Assembly (NCBI RefSeq): GCF_000701405.1
Contig: NZ_JNIV01000011.1
Location: forward strand, 1-64,000
DNA from: Deinococcus marmoris DSM 12784
GTDB taxonomy: Bacteria > Deinococcota > Deinococci > Deinococcales > Deinococcaceae
Direction: 5' to 3'
Length of the DNA stretch: 64,000 nucleotides
In this document: positions 20,202-29,681 of the stretch, piece by piece
Layout: every line of letters begins with the position of its first letter
How positions within the stretch are numbered: position 1 is the stretch's first letter
Made by a program: the position numbers and the translations under genes
Notes under the pieces: generated by a model
Database searches by the model: none
Told to the model about the DNA's origin: nothing
Seen by the model: the letters and a program-made list of their open reading frames with translations, nothing else

Positions 20202-23200
20202 CTACGCCGTCAGTCCGTCTGCCTCCAGTTTCTCCAGATACGCTGCTCCGCCCTCCACCTCGGCCTTAAATCCTGATGCCTGACCGAAAACCAGCGTTTC
20301 GGCCAGCGTCTCGGACATCAGGTAGTCCTGCCACTCCTCGGCAGCGGCGCGGGCGTCGCCTTCCAGCTCCAGATGCAGCGTGATGCGGTCCTGCACCTCG
20401 AATCCGGCCTTTTTGCGCCCGTCCTGGATGCCGCGCACCAGATCACGGGCCAGCCCTTCAAGCTCCAGCTCTCGCGTCAGCGTGGTGTCGAAGGCCACCA
20501 GATACCCGGCCTCCTCCTGCGCGGCGTAGCCTTCGGGGGATTTGGCGTCCACCAGCACCTCGTCCGGCCCCAGCTCGAAGCGTTCGCCTGTGGGCGCAAG
20601 CACCTCGAACTGCTTGCCGTCCCGCACCGCCCGCGCGATCTCGGAGGCGTCCGCCGCTGCCAGAGCTGCGCGCACCTGTGGTACTGCCTTGCCGAATTTC
20701 TTGCCGAGGAGCTGAAGGTTGGGGCGCAGCGCGTAGCTGACCAGTTCGGCGTACTGGTCCAGCAATTCCACTTCCTTGACGTTCAGTTCCTCTCTGATCT
20801 GTTCACCGAAACGGCCCAGCGCCGCTGTCATGTCTGGCGTGCGGGCACGCAGCATCACGCGCGGAAGGGGCTGACGCTGACGCATCCCGCTCTTGGCCCG
20901 CACGGCCCGTCCCAATCCCACCACCCGCAGTACGGCGTCCATCTCGCCTACCAGCGACGGCGCGGTCAGGGCCTCGTCCACCACCGGCCAACTGGCGAGA
21001 TGAACGCTTTCCGGCGCACTATCGTCCACACTCCGTACAAGATTCTGATACAGCGTCTCGGCCAGGAACGGCGTGAACGGCGCGGTCAGTTGCGTCACCG
21101 TGACCAGCGCATAGTGCAGTGTGGAATAGGCACTCAGGTCCACCTGCCCGTCCCCACTCCAGAAGCGCCTGCGGTTGCGGCGCACGTACCAGTTGCTCAA
21201 ATCTTCCGTTACGAAGTCCTGCAAAGCCCGACTCGATCCGGTGGGATCGTAGTTTTCCAACCGCTCAGTTACGGTCTCGATCAGCGCCTGCACCTTCGCC
21301 AGCAGCCAGCGGTCCACTTCCGGTCGGTCCTCCAGCGGCGGCGCGGCCCGCAGGTCCGGTTTGTCCAGATTGGCGTACAGCACGAAGAAGCTGTAGGTGT
21401 TCCACAGCGTCAGGAAGTAGCTGCGGAACGCCTCGCCCACCAGATTCATGCCGAAGCGGCGGCTCAGTTCGGGCGGCGCGGACACGTACATGTACCAGCG
21501 TGCGGCGTCGGCCCCGTACTGCTCGAACACTTCCCAGGGGTCCACGATGTTGCCCTTGCTCTTGGACATCTTGAAGCCCTTCTCGTCCAGGATGTGACCA
21601 GAGCAGATCACTGACTTGTAGGCCACCGAATCGAAGACCATCGTGCCGATCTGGTGCAGGCTGTTAAACCACCCACGCGTCTGATCGATGGCCTCGGCGA
21701 TGTAGTCGGCAGGAAAGCCGCCGTTCTCGAATTTCGCCTTGTTCTCGAACGGATAATGGTGCTGCGCGAACGGCATGGAGCCGCTGTCGTACCACACGTC
21801 CATCACGTAGGGCACACGCTTATAGGTCTCACCGTCCAGCTCGAAGGTGATGTCGTCCACGAAGGGGCGGTGAGGGTCAAAGTCCGGCCCGGTCAGCTCT
21901 GGCCGTCCGCTGAGTTCCGCCAGTTCGGCGTAGCTGCCCACAACTTTGTATTTCCCACCGTCCGCCGTTTCCCAGATCGGCAAAGGCGTGCCCCAGTAGC
22001 GGTTGCGCGACAGGTTCCAGTCGATCAGGTTTTCCAGCCAGCCGCCGTAACGCCCGTTCTTGATGTGTGGCGGGTGCCAGTCGATGGTCTGGTTCAGCTC
22101 GATCAGCCGCTCTTTCATGGAGGTGTTGTTCAAGTACCAGCTCTCGGTGGCGTAGTACATCAGCGGGGTGCCGCAGCGCCAGCAGTGCGGGTAGCTGTGC
22201 ATGAAGTTCTTGTCGCGCCACATCAGGCCGCGTGCCTTGAGATCACGAATGATGTCCGTGTTGGCGTCGCGGAAGAACACGCCCTTCCAGCCGTTTTTTC
22301 CTTCTGGCCCGTAACGGTGCTTCCCTTCCGGGTCCACGCCCACGATCACCGGGAAGCCGTAATTCTTCGCCAGCCGCATGTCGTCCTCGCCAAAGGCCGG
22401 GGCGGTGTGGACGATGCCGGTGCCGTCGCTGTCGGAAACGTAAGTATCCAGGCCACTCATCCAGATCGGTGCGCCGTCGCCCTCCGCTTCATACGCCTCG
22501 GTATACAGAGGTTCGTAGCTCAGCCGGTCCAGTTCCGTCCCCTTGAACGACTTCACGACTTCCGCGCCCTCGCCCAGCACCTCGTCCAGCAGCGTGCGGG
22601 CCAGGATCAGCACCTTGCCGTCCTTGTCCTTCGCGGCCACGTACTCGAACTCCGGGTGAATGGCCACGCCCACGTTGTAGGGCAGCGTCCACGGCGTCGT
22701 CGTCCAGACCAGAAACGCCGCGCCCGCCTCCAGCCCCAGTTTTTCCGGCTCTTTCAAATCAAAAGTGATGTAAACGCTGGGGTCCTGGATGTCCTTGTAG
22801 CCCTCGCTGACCTCGGCGTTAGAGAGCGTGGTGCCGTCTTTCGGGCAGTACGGCGCGACGCGGAAGCCCCGGTACAGCAGCCCCTTTTTCTCCAGCTCGG
22901 CTACACTCCACCACACCGACTCGATGTAGTCCTTGTGCAGCGTCATGTAGGCGTCGTCCAGATCCACCCAGTAGCCCATGCGCTCGGTAAACCTGCGCCA
23001 GTCGGCCTCGTACACGAACACGCTCTGGCGGCATTCGGCGTTGAATTTGTCGATCCCGTACGCCTCCACCTCACGCTTGGAGTTCAGCCCCAGCTTTTTC
23101 TCGACGCCGATCTCCACGGGCAGGCCGTGGGTGTCCCAGCCCGCCTTACGCGGCACATGGTAGCCCTGCATGGTCTTGAAACGCGGAAACAGGTCCTTGA

Positions 23201-23396
23201 AACTGCGCGCCTGAACGTGGTGGATGCCCGGCTGACCGTTGGCGGTGGGCGGACCTTCATAAAAGGTGTAGACCGGGCCGCTCTGCGTGCCTTCCAGGCT
23301 GCGCTCGAAGATTTTCTGCTCGTTCCACCATTTGAGAGTGGCTTCCTCCAGCGCGGGGAATTTGGGATTGGGTTCGACGGGATTAAACATGGACAT
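20202..23396 (-). CDS. ileS: isoleucyl-tRNA synthetase, type 2, with GIHH signature
   Basis: A 1064-residue class Ia synthetase charging tRNA-Ile. The KMSKS motif is in GFKMSKSKGN, the editing domain includes FLVWTTTPWTLPYN, and WDTHGLPVEIGVEKKLG is typical. Where canonical enzymes have HIGH or HVGH, this one has Gly57-Ile58-His59-His60 (nucleotides 23217-23228), so the first and third positions are swapped. That GXHH variant is known among type 2 IleRS enzymes and is linked to extreme mupirocin resistance. Two ATGs, 6 nt apart, could serve as start. It follows a cupin gene by 41 nt and is probably controlled by the T-box upstream of both. Confidence 0.96.
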   Translation of the reverse strand: MSMFNPVEPNPKFPALEEATLKWWNEQKIFERSLEGTQSGPVYTFYEGPPTANGQPGIHHVQARSFKDLFPRFKTMQGYHVPRKAGWDTHGLPVEIGVEKKLGLNSKREVEAYGIDKFNAECRQSVFVYEADWRRFTERMGYWVDLDDAYMTLHKDYIESVWWSVAELEKKGLLYRGFRVAPYCPKDGTTLSNAEVSEGYKDIQDPSVYITFDLKEPEKLGLEAGAAFLVWTTTPWTLPYNVGVAIHPEFEYVAAKDKDGKVLILARTLLDEVLGEGAEVVKSFKGTELDRLSYEPLYTEAYEAEGDGAPIWMSGLDTYVSDSDGTGIVHTAPAFGEDDMRLAKNYGFPVIVGVDPEGKHRYGPEGKNGWKGVFFRDANTDIIRDLKARGLMWRDKNFMHSYPHCWRCGTPLMYYATESWYLNNTSMKERLIELNQTIDWHPPHIKNGRYGGWLENLIDWNLSRNRYWGTPLPIWETADGGKYKVVGSYAELAELSGRPELTGPDFDPHRPFVDDITFELDGETYKRVPYVMDVWYDSGSMPFAQHHYPFENKAKFENGGFPADYIAEAIDQTRGWFNSLHQIGTMVFDSVAYKSVICSGHILDEKGFKMSKSKGNIVDPWEVFEQYGADAARWYMYVSAPPELSRRFGMNLVGEAFRSYFLTLWNTYSFFVLYANLDKPDLRAAPPLEDRPEVDRWLLAKVQALIETVTERLENYDPTGSSRALQDFVTEDLSNWYVRRNRRRFWSGDGQVDLSAYSTLHYALVTVTQLTAPFTPFLAETLYQNLVRSVDDSAPESVHLASWPVVDEALTAPSLVGEMDAVLRVVGLGRAVRAKSGMRQRQPLPRVMLRARTPDMTAALGRFGEQIREELNVKEVELLDQYAELVSYALRPNLQLLGKKFGKAVPQVRAALAAADASEIARAVRDGKQFEVLAPTGERFELGPDEVLVDAKSPEGYAAQEEAGYLVAFDTTLTRELELEGLARDLVRGIQDGRKKAGFEVQDRITLHLELEGDARAAAEEWQDYLMSETLAETLVFGQASGFKAEVEGGAAYLEKLEADGLTA

Positions 23397-23437
23397 GGGG
23401 AAACCTCGGTGGGGGAGAGTGCGTCACAGAAACGGTG

Positions 23438-23767
23438 CTAATCGACGATAAAAAGTTTTGCCCCAAACGCCGTGCTGGAGCGGTGGGCCTCGGCGTGATC
23501 GGCCACCTGATAGCTCTGGCCGGCGAGAAGGGTGAAGGTACGGCCATCTTCCAGTTCAGTGTCCAGTTGGCCGTCCAGCACCAGCAGGATGTGACCCTTG
23601 CTGCACCAGTGATCCGCCAGATAGCCCGGTGAATACTCCACCATGCGGACGCGAATGCCACCGAAGTGTTGAGTGCGCCAGTGGGCCACGCCCGTTACGC
23701 CGGGATGTTCGGTGATTGGCACGCCTGCCCAGTCGGTGACGCCAAACGGAATGTCCTGCATCTGCAT
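23438..23767 (-). CDS. DHCW-motif cupin fold protein
   Basis: A 109-residue single-domain cupin. The strand pairs read HFGGIRVRMVEYSPGYLADHWCSKGHILLVLDGQLDTELEDG and then HAEAHRSSTAFGAKLFIVD; ADHWCSKGHI fits the DHCW-type motif 1. The biochemical role of the family is not known. GGGAGG 9 nt upstream selects the ATG at 23767; a longer frame runs into the T-box RNA. It lies between the T-box and ileS, so its expression should follow isoleucine-tRNA charging. Confidence 0.8.
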   Translation of the reverse strand: MQMQDIPFGVTDWAGVPITEHPGVTGVAHWRTQHFGGIRVRMVEYSPGYLADHWCSKGHILLVLDGQLDTELEDGRTFTLLAGQSYQVADHAEAHRSSTAFGAKLFIVD

Positions 23768-23790
23768 AGCTTTCCCTCCCACCCACACCC

Positions 23791-23833
23791 AAAAAAGACG
23801 ACACGCCTCAGCTTCACTGCTGGGACGCGCCGC
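23791..23833 (-). terminator. T-box terminator hairpin
   Basis: On the minus strand GCGGCGCGTCCCAGC pairs with GCTGAGGCGTGTCGT (one mismatch, several G-T pairs) around a short loop, then six T's. This is the regulated terminator of the T-box leader, just ahead of the cupin ribosome site. Confidence 0.8.
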
Positions 23834-24100
23834 CTGTAAGGGGCTGATGCGTGGTACCACCCAACTTCGCCGCATCCTGCTCCGGCCTCGTTGCAAGGCC
23901 CTCTGTCGGGGGGCGTCCGGGCGGGTCTAATCGGCCCCTGTGGACCTTTCTTCCGTCTGCGCGGGAGGTGATCTTCGCTTTCGGTGGCGTTGTCTGTCAG
24001 GCTCCCACTGTCCCTGACTCGCTGTTTAGCGACTGCCCTGCCGAGGCTACTGTCCTCGCGTTCGCATCTCTTTGCTCACCCCGTTTTCAGGAGTGGCCCT
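23791..24100 (-). ncRNA. T-box riboswitch, isoleucine type
   Basis: The minus strand carries the T-box sequence GGGTGGTACCACGC (23862-23849), which pairs with the uncharged tRNA 3' end, followed by a terminator hairpin. An AGTA motif (24051-24048) marks the Stem I start, and GAAGATCACC holds an ATC isoleucine codon (23972-23970) where a specifier loop would be expected. ileS lies downstream. I did not fold the RNA, so the specifier assignment is an inference. Confidence 0.85.
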
Positions 24101-24101
24101 C

Positions 24102-24131
24102 ATGGTAGGGCGGCGGGACCGTGCGGGTCAA
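24102..24131 (-). promoter_or_regulatory. promoter of the T-box-cupin-ileS transcript
   Basis: TTGACC (24131-24126) and TACCAT (24107-24102) are 18 nt apart on the minus strand, placing transcription start near 24095, just ahead of the T-box Stem I. From 24132 to 24385, upstream of rho, I see no confident gene; a TATGCT box at 24221 precedes a possible 23-codon ORF. Confidence 0.6.
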
Positions 24132-24385
24132 TGCGCCGTGCGGCGTAGTGGGCAGCGCCGTCCAGCACAGCCTGAGCGATAAAGACGCCGTGGGCATGGA
24201 GAATGTGACGCCTACGGGGTTATGCTGGGCAGTGATTCCATCCCTCTTTGTCCCGTGCCACCCGCCGTCACGGTGTATCTGGCGTCAGGCACATACAATC
24301 TAAGCCAGGAAGTGCCACATGAATTTTTTGATCCCATCTTTGATACCTCAATCCGTACAGCCGATCAACCGGGAGGCGGGCAACG

Positions 24386-25678
24386 GTGACTGAATCCAGC
24401 GGAGCTTCTCCCTACGCCGCCGCGCTGCCGTTCCAGGAATTGCAGCAGAAAATTCTGCCCGAGTTGCACCTGATCGCCGCCGGATACGGTATCGACAACT
24501 ACCGCAAGCTGAAAAAAGACGCGCTGGCACTGGCGATCATGGAACATCAGGCCGACGCCGAGGGCCAACTGCTGGCGCGCGGCTACCTGGAAATCAGCGC
24601 CGACGGCTATGGCTTCCTGCAAGCGGACCTGCTGGACCCGGGCAGCCGCACAGTGCTGGTGACGGCTGGGCTGATCAAGGCCAACCACCTGCGGACCGGT
24701 GACGACGTGATAGGCCGCGCCCGCCGCCCACGCGAGAACGAGCGTTTCGGCTCTCTGGTGCAGGTGGAGGCCGTCAACGGTCTGGACCCCGAAGCCGCCC
24801 GCCGCCGCCCCCGCTTCGATGACCTGACCCCCACCTTTCCCGAAGCGCAACTGGTCCTCGAAGACCCCGGCAACCCCGATGGCCTGAGCCTGCGCGTCGT
24901 CGATCTGCTGGTGCCCATCGGGCGCGGACAGCGGGCACTGATCGTCGCGCCGCCGAAAGCCGGGAAAACCACCCTCCTGAAGCAGATTGCCAACTCCATC
25001 GTCAAGAACTATCCCGACGTGACCGTGATGGTGCTGCTGGTGGACGAGCGCCCCGAGGAAGTGACCGATTTCCGTGAGAGCGTGCAGGGCGCGCAGGTGG
25101 TGGCCTCTACCTTTGACGAGCCGCCGCAGCACCACGTCCGGGTGGCCGAATTCGTTCACGAACGTGCGCGCCGCATCGTGGAAGACGGCGGCCACGTGGT
25201 CATTTTGCTGGACAGCATCACCCGTCTGGCCCGCGCCAACAACCTGGTCACGCCGCCCACCGGGCGCACCCTCTCGGGCGGCCTGGACAGCAATGCGCTG
25301 CACTGGCCCAAGCGTTTTCTGGGCGCGGCCCGCAATATCCGCGAGGGCGGCAGTCTGACCATCCTGGCCACGGCGCTGGTAGAAACCGGCAGCCGCATGG
25401 ACGACGTGATCTTCGAGGAATTCAAGGGCACGGGCAACGCCGAACTCGTTCTCTCCCGCCGCCTGGAAGAACGCCGAATTTTTCCCGCGCTGGACATCAT
25501 CAAATCCGGCACCCGCCGCGAGGAGCTGCTGCTTCAGCCGGAAGTCCTCAAGAAAATGTGGTTGCTGCGAAAAGTCATCAGTGACATGGACCCCGCCGAC
25601 GCGATGGAAATGCTGCTCACGCGCATGGGCAAGACCCGCAACAACGTGGAATTCTTGCAAAATCTGGCGGGCGGCTGA
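24386..25678 (+). CDS. rho: transcription termination factor Rho
   Basis: A 430-residue hexameric RNA-dependent ATPase ending untranslated transcripts. The N-terminal helical domain and cold-shock-like RNA-binding domain ([14 protein letters not shown]) precede the ATPase core: P-loop [16 protein letters not shown], catalytic [16 protein letters not shown]-loop and the R-loop region [13 protein letters not shown]...[21 protein letters not shown]. The GTG start follows GGGAGG. It lacks the long N-terminal extension found in some actinobacterial Rho proteins. A terminator hairpin lies 45 nt downstream. Confidence 0.97.
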   Translation: MTESSGASPYAAALPFQELQQKILPELHLIAAGYGIDNYRKLKKDALALAIMEHQADAEGQLLARGYLEISADGYGFLQADLLDPGSRTVLVTAGLIKANHLRTGDDVIGRARRPRENERFGSLVQVEAVNGLDPEAARRRPRFDDLTPTFPEAQLVLEDPGNPDGLSLRVVDLLVPIGRGQRALIVAPPKAGKTTLLKQIANSIVKNYPDVTVMVLLVDERPEEVTDFRESVQGAQVVASTFDEPPQHHVRVAEFVHERARRIVEDGGHVVILLDSITRLARANNLVTPPTGRTLSGGLDSNALHWPKRFLGAARNIREGGSLTILATALVETGSRMDDVIFEEFKGTGNAELVLSRRLEERRIFPALDIIKSGTRREELLLQPEVLKKMWLLRKVISDMDPADAMEMLLTRMGKTRNNVEFLQNLAGG

Positions 25679-25722
25679 GCCTTTTTTCTCTGTAGAAAGC
25701 TGACACCTGATTTTTCTCCTCT

Positions 25723-25758
25723 GACCCTGGATGGCTCACGCTATCGGGGGTCTTTTTT
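25723..25758 (+). terminator. terminator after rho
   Basis: GACCC and GGGTC close a hairpin with a partly paired interior, followed by a run of seven T's. It stands between rho and pdxS. Confidence 0.65.
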
Positions 25759-25873
25759 CCTGCATCGCGACTTCCGCCACAACTTCAAGTCACCAGCTTC
25801 GACCCAAACTGACCCCATCCAATATTCATTTCTGGCCCTATGCAGGGGGTCAGTCGCGGCCTATGCTGCCGTC

Positions 25874-26773
25874 ATGAGCGATTCACAGAACGGTATGCCC
25901 CAGCAGACAGATCTCAACTTCGGTTTCGCCGAGATGTTCAAGGGCGGCGTGATCATGGACGTGGTCACCGCAGATCAGGCCCGCATTGCCGAGGCAGCGG
26001 GCGCAACCGCCGTGATGGCCCTGGAACGCGTGCCTGCCGACATCCGTGTGGACGGCGGCGTGGCCCGTATGAGCGACCCCAAGATGATCAAGGAAATTAT
26101 CGCGGCGGTGACCATTCCGGTGATGGCCAAGGTCCGCATCGGCCACATCGTCGAGGCGCAGATCTTGCAGGCGCTGGGCGTGGATTTTATCGACGAATCG
26201 GAAGTGCTGACCCCTGCCGACGAGCAGTTTCATATCCTCAAGACAGAGTTCAAGGTGCCGTTCGTCTGTGGGGCCAAGAATCTGGGTGAGGCGCTCCGCC
26301 GCGTGGCCGAGGGAGCCAGTATGATCCGCACCAAGGGCGAGGCGGGCACCGGCAACGTGGTGGAAGCTGTCCGGCACGCCCGCACCATCCTGGGCGAGAT
26401 TCGCAGCATCCAGGCCCGCCCCGTCGAGGAACTGATGACGGTGGCCCGTGACCTGCAAGCCCCTTACGAACTGGTGAAATACGTCCACCAGAACGGCAAG
26501 CTGCCCGTGGTGAACTTTGCTGCCGGTGGCATCGCTACTCCCTCCGACGCGGCCCTGATGATGGTGCTGGGGCTGGACGGCGTGTTCGTGGGCAGCGGCA
26601 TCTTCAAGAGCGACAACCCCGAACGCCGCGCGCAGGCCATCGTCAAGGCCGTCACTCACTTCCAGAACCCCGAGTTGCTGGCCGAGATCAGTGAGGATCT
26701 GGGCGCGCCCATGACCGGTATCAACATCGACGATCTGATTCCCGCCGAACGTCTCGCCTCGCGTGGCTGGTAA
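25874..26773 (+). CDS. pdxS: pyridoxal 5'-phosphate synthase, synthase subunit
   Basis: PdxS builds pyridoxal phosphate from ribose 5-phosphate, glyceraldehyde 3-phosphate and ammonia supplied by PdxT. The 299-residue barrel is full length: [20 protein letters not shown], the Schiff-base lysine in [18 protein letters not shown], and the phosphate loop [39 protein letters not shown] box ends 6 nt before the ATG, so the message is probably leaderless. It overlaps pdxT by 11 nt. Confidence 0.97.
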   Translation: MSDSQNGMPQQTDLNFGFAEMFKGGVIMDVVTADQARIAEAAGATAVMALERVPADIRVDGGVARMSDPKMIKEIIAAVTIPVMAKVRIGHIVEAQILQALGVDFIDESEVLTPADEQFHILKTEFKVPFVCGAKNLGEALRRVAEGASMIRTKGEAGTGNVVEAVRHARTILGEIRSIQARPVEELMTVARDLQAPYELVKYVHQNGKLPVVNFAAGGIATPSDAALMMVLGLDGVFVGSGIFKSDNPERRAQAIVKAVTHFQNPELLAEISEDLGAPMTGINIDDLIPAERLASRGW

Positions 26774-27380
26774 ACCGCTCAGCATTGGCGTCCTTGCCCT
26801 TCAGGGCGCATTCCGTGAACACTGCCGCCTGCTGGACTCGCTGGGGGCGGCAGTGCGGGAGGTGCGGTTGCCCGCCGATCTCGCGGGCCTCAACGGTCTG
26901 ATCCTGCCCGGCGGGGAGAGTACGACGATGGCCCGCCTGCTGAGCGAGTACGCCCTGTGGGAACCGATTCGGGACTTTCATGCGGGTGGGAGAGCCATCT
27001 GGGGCACCTGCGCCGGGGCCATCCTGCTGGCCCGAGAGGTTCAGGGTGCGCCGCCGCAATTTGGCGGCAGGCAGCAGAGTCTGGGGCTTCTGGACGCCAC
27101 TGTGCAGCGGAACGCCTTCGGGCGGCAGATCAATTCCTTTGCCGCCCCCCTGATCGTTCAGGGCCTGGATTTGCCCTTTCCCGCCGTCTTCATTCGCGCG
27201 CCAGCCTTTAGCGGTGCTGGCGCAGAGGCCACGGTTCTAGCCGAGTGGGACGGTCAGGCCGTGATGCTGTGTCAGGGCCGAATTCTGGCGACAGCATTTC
27301 ATCCTGAACTGAGTGGAGATGCCCGAATCCACCAACTTTTTATGAAAATGGCACAGGAAGCTCAAGTCGCAAATAAATAG
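26763..27380 (+). CDS. pdxT: pyridoxal 5'-phosphate synthase, glutaminase subunit
   Basis: The glutamine amidotransferase partner of PdxS (205 residues). The oxyanion region [16 protein letters not shown], the nucleophile Cys in [12 protein letters not shown] and the His/Glu pair in [11 protein letters not shown] are all present. The GTG start lies within the end of pdxS, a translationally coupled arrangement normal for this pair. A palindromic repeat starts 11 nt after the stop. Confidence 0.96.
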   Translation: MAGKPLSIGVLALQGAFREHCRLLDSLGAAVREVRLPADLAGLNGLILPGGESTTMARLLSEYALWEPIRDFHAGGRAIWGTCAGAILLAREVQGAPPQFGGRQQSLGLLDATVQRNAFGRQINSFAAPLIVQGLDLPFPAVFIRAPAFSGAGAEATVLAEWDGQAVMLCQGRILATAFHPELSGDARIHQLFMKMAQEAQVANK

Positions 27381-27390
27381 AAAATATAGA

Positions 27391-27426
27391 TTTCACGAAT
27401 AAGGTTTATCGTGAAACTATTCACTT
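27391..27426 (+). repeat. AT-rich palindromic repeat, copy B
   Basis: TTTCACGA, AATAAGGTT-type spacer, TATCGTGAA, then ACTATTCACTT. Same layout and orientation as copy A. It lies between the convergent pdxT and oxidoreductase genes. Confidence 0.85.
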
Positions 27427-27465
27427 GCTTATTGCAAGCTATGAACATCTGGGAATTCAGACAAC

Positions 27466-28656
27466 TCAGCGAAGCCGGGAGCGCTCCGCTGCAAACGCCA
27501 TCCGGTGGGAATCCAGCGATTCGGAGAGAGGAGTGGGAACCCCTGCCTCGCCCCGCAGAAAGGCCAGCCAGCCGATCACCAGCCCTACGTCGCCGCCGCC
27601 GTGATTGCCATCTGCCGCCACTGTCCAGCGCTCCACGGTGTCGTGCCGGAAATCGTGGAGTTCCAGCTCACCGCGTTCCATCTGCCCGCGCAATTCGCCG
27701 TGTGTGCCGAGCAGCTTGAGGGTGCGGGTGTTGTTGTGGGTGAAAGCGCTGACGGTCAGGCCAGCAGTCACGCCATTCTCGAAGGTGACGGTCATGGCCT
27801 GATGATCGGCGACATTGTTCAGGCCCAGGTAGACGCATTGGCCGTATGGCCCGGTCTCCAGCGCCCCGGCCAGAGTCTGGCCCCCGGCGGTCAACACCGT
27901 GTTGGGCCAGCTTTCCAGCGGGCGACTGCCGTAAATCTGGCGCGCATCGTAGGGGCAATCCACTACCGGGCAGGTCACGCAGCGGTCAGACGCTTCTGCT
28001 GGCGCGTTCTCGGGGCGAAAGTGGTGCAGGCCGCCCTGACTGTCCACCCGTGACGGCGGCGCACCCGCGAACCAGCGCAAGAGATCGAGATCGTGGCAAC
28101 TCTTGGCGAGGATAAACGGTGCCGATGGGGGAGAGGCCCGCCAGTTGCCCCGCACGTAGGAGTGCGCGTAATGCCAGTACGCCACATTTTCCGCGTGCTG
28201 AATGCCCACCAACTGGCCCAGCCGCCCGGAATCCAGGACATGCTTCACCTCCCGGAAGAACGGCGTGGCCCGCAGCACATGACAGACCGTCATGCGCCCA
28301 GCCGACTGGGCCTCGGCCTGGAGCAGCACGTCCAGTTCGGCCTCGGCCAGACAGATCGGCTTTTCCAGCAGCACGTCGTACCCCAGCGCCAGAGCTTGCA
28401 AGCACGGCTGGACATGCTGGTCATCGGGGGTGGCGATCACCACGGCGTCGGCCACCCGTCCCAGCGCGAAGAAGTCATGCCAGTGGGAGAAACAGACCTC
28501 CGGCCCGAGGGTATGACGTCCGGCCACCACCGCGAGTCTGCTGGCGCGGGGGTCCACCAGATGCGTGATCCGCGCGCCATGTGCAGCCAGATGCCGGGCG
28601 TACACGTCGCCGCCCCGGTTGCCGCAGCCGATGACGGCGACGGTGACCTCTCTCAT
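27466..28656 (-). CDS. Gfo/Idh/MocA-family oxidoreductase
   Basis: A 396-residue NAD(P)-dependent sugar or inositol dehydrogenase-type protein. The Rossmann start is VTVAVIGCGNRGGDVYA, with VLLEKPICLAEAELD carrying the catalytic Lys-Pro. The second domain has a cysteine cluster (RCVTCPVVDCPYDARQIY) seen in a subgroup of the family. The ATG at 28656 overlaps the epimerase stop as ATGA. It ends a five-gene operon concerned with peptides, so it may act on an amino sugar released from murein, but the substrate is not known. Confidence 0.88.
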   Translation of the reverse strand: MREVTVAVIGCGNRGGDVYARHLAAHGARITHLVDPRASRLAVVAGRHTLGPEVCFSHWHDFFALGRVADAVVIATPDDQHVQPCLQALALGYDVLLEKPICLAEAELDVLLQAEAQSAGRMTVCHVLRATPFFREVKHVLDSGRLGQLVGIQHAENVAYWHYAHSYVRGNWRASPPSAPFILAKSCHDLDLLRWFAGAPPSRVDSQGGLHHFRPENAPAEASDRCVTCPVVDCPYDARQIYGSRPLESWPNTVLTAGGQTLAGALETGPYGQCVYLGLNNVADHQAMTVTFENGVTAGLTVSAFTHNNTRTLKLLGTHGELRGQMERGELELHDFRHDTVERWTVAADGNHGGGDVGLVIGWLAFLRGEAGVPTPLSESLDSHRMAFAAERSRLR

Positions 28657-29681
28657 CCCCGCGTCACGCCCCAGCCCACGCCGTCCGGCCTCGCCAGTTC
28701 GCCCGCCGTCCACTCCATGCCGGTAAACGGATCATCGGCCAGCAGCAGCGCCCCGTCCAGATCGGCCCAGTCGCACAGCCCGGCCAGATGCGCGGCGGCA
28801 GAGATGCCCAGGCTACTTTCGATCATGCAGCCGATCATGACGCTCAGGCCGTGGGCGCGGGCCAGCCGCAATGCCGCGAGTGCCTGGAGCGGCCCTCCCA
28901 GCTTGGCCAGTTTGAGGTTCACGCCGTCAAAAGCATCGGCCAGCGTGATGACGTCCTGGACGTGGTGCAAACTCTCATCGGCCACCAGGGGCACGCGCGA
29001 CAGGCGGCGCAGTTCGGCGTGGCCGTCCAGATCGTCCGCCGCCAGAGGCTGTTCCAAGATTTCCACGCGGGCGGCGTCCAGCACGCCCAGCATGCGTTTG
29101 GCCTGCGGGCGGGTCCAGGCGGCGTTGGCGTCCACGCGCAGGGCCACGTCTGGAGCCTCCCCGCGCAAGGCTTCCAGAATCGCCGTGTCCCGCTCCGTCC
29201 CCAGCTTGACCTTGAGAACCGTGTGCCCGGCGGCCACGGCCTCGCGCGCCTGCCGCCGCATGTCGGGGATGTCGGCCAGACTGACCGTGTAACTGCTGCG
29301 GGGCAGCGGGGCGGGGGAGAGGCCCAGCAGTTTCCAGACGGGCAGGCCCACCGAGGCCGCGCACCATTCCAGCGCCGCCATCTCCAGCGCGCATTTGACC
29401 GAGGGGTGATCGTGTGGCATCCGCGCCGAGAGGCCCGCGCGCAGGCCATCCCAGTCCCAGGGATCGGTCAGCGCTTCAGCCAGCAGCGGCAACACCGCCT
29501 CCACCGTGCCGCGCGTCTCGCCGTAAAAGGCGTTTGGAGCTGCCTCGCCCCGGCCCACGATTCCATCCTGAGTGAACGTGACGATGGTGCGCGGATAAAC
29601 GCTGTGCGTCCAGCGGGCGATCCCGAAGGGCTGGGCGGTGTGCAGTTCCAGCGTTTCCCAGGAGACGCTCACGCCGTCCAC
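28653..29681 (-). CDS. dipeptide epimerase, enolase superfamily (L-Ala-D/L-Glu type)
   Basis: A 342-residue enolase-superfamily enzyme. The barrel acid-base lysine motif is VLKVKLG, metal ligands are in LRVDANAAW, ILEQP and PLVADESLHH, and the second lysine is in VNLKLAKLGG. The lid ends with MIESSLGISAAAHLAG and a DDPF strand. The set matches L-Ala-D/L-Glu epimerases of murein recycling. It overlaps the NlpC/P60 peptidase gene by 13 nt, and this neighbourhood (compare Bacillus ykfB-ykfC) supports the specificity. Confidence 0.9.
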   Translation of the reverse strand: MDGVSVSWETLELHTAQPFGIARWTHSVYPRTIVTFTQDGIVGRGEAAPNAFYGETRGTVEAVLPLLAEALTDPWDWDGLRAGLSARMPHDHPSVKCALEMAALEWCAASVGLPVWKLLGLSPAPLPRSSYTVSLADIPDMRRQAREAVAAGHTVLKVKLGTERDTAILEALRGEAPDVALRVDANAAWTRPQAKRMLGVLDAARVEILEQPLAADDLDGHAELRRLSRVPLVADESLHHVQDVITLADAFDGVNLKLAKLGGPLQALAALRLARAHGLSVMIGCMIESSLGISAAAHLAGLCDWADLDGALLLADDPFTGMEWTAGELARPDGVGWGVTRG

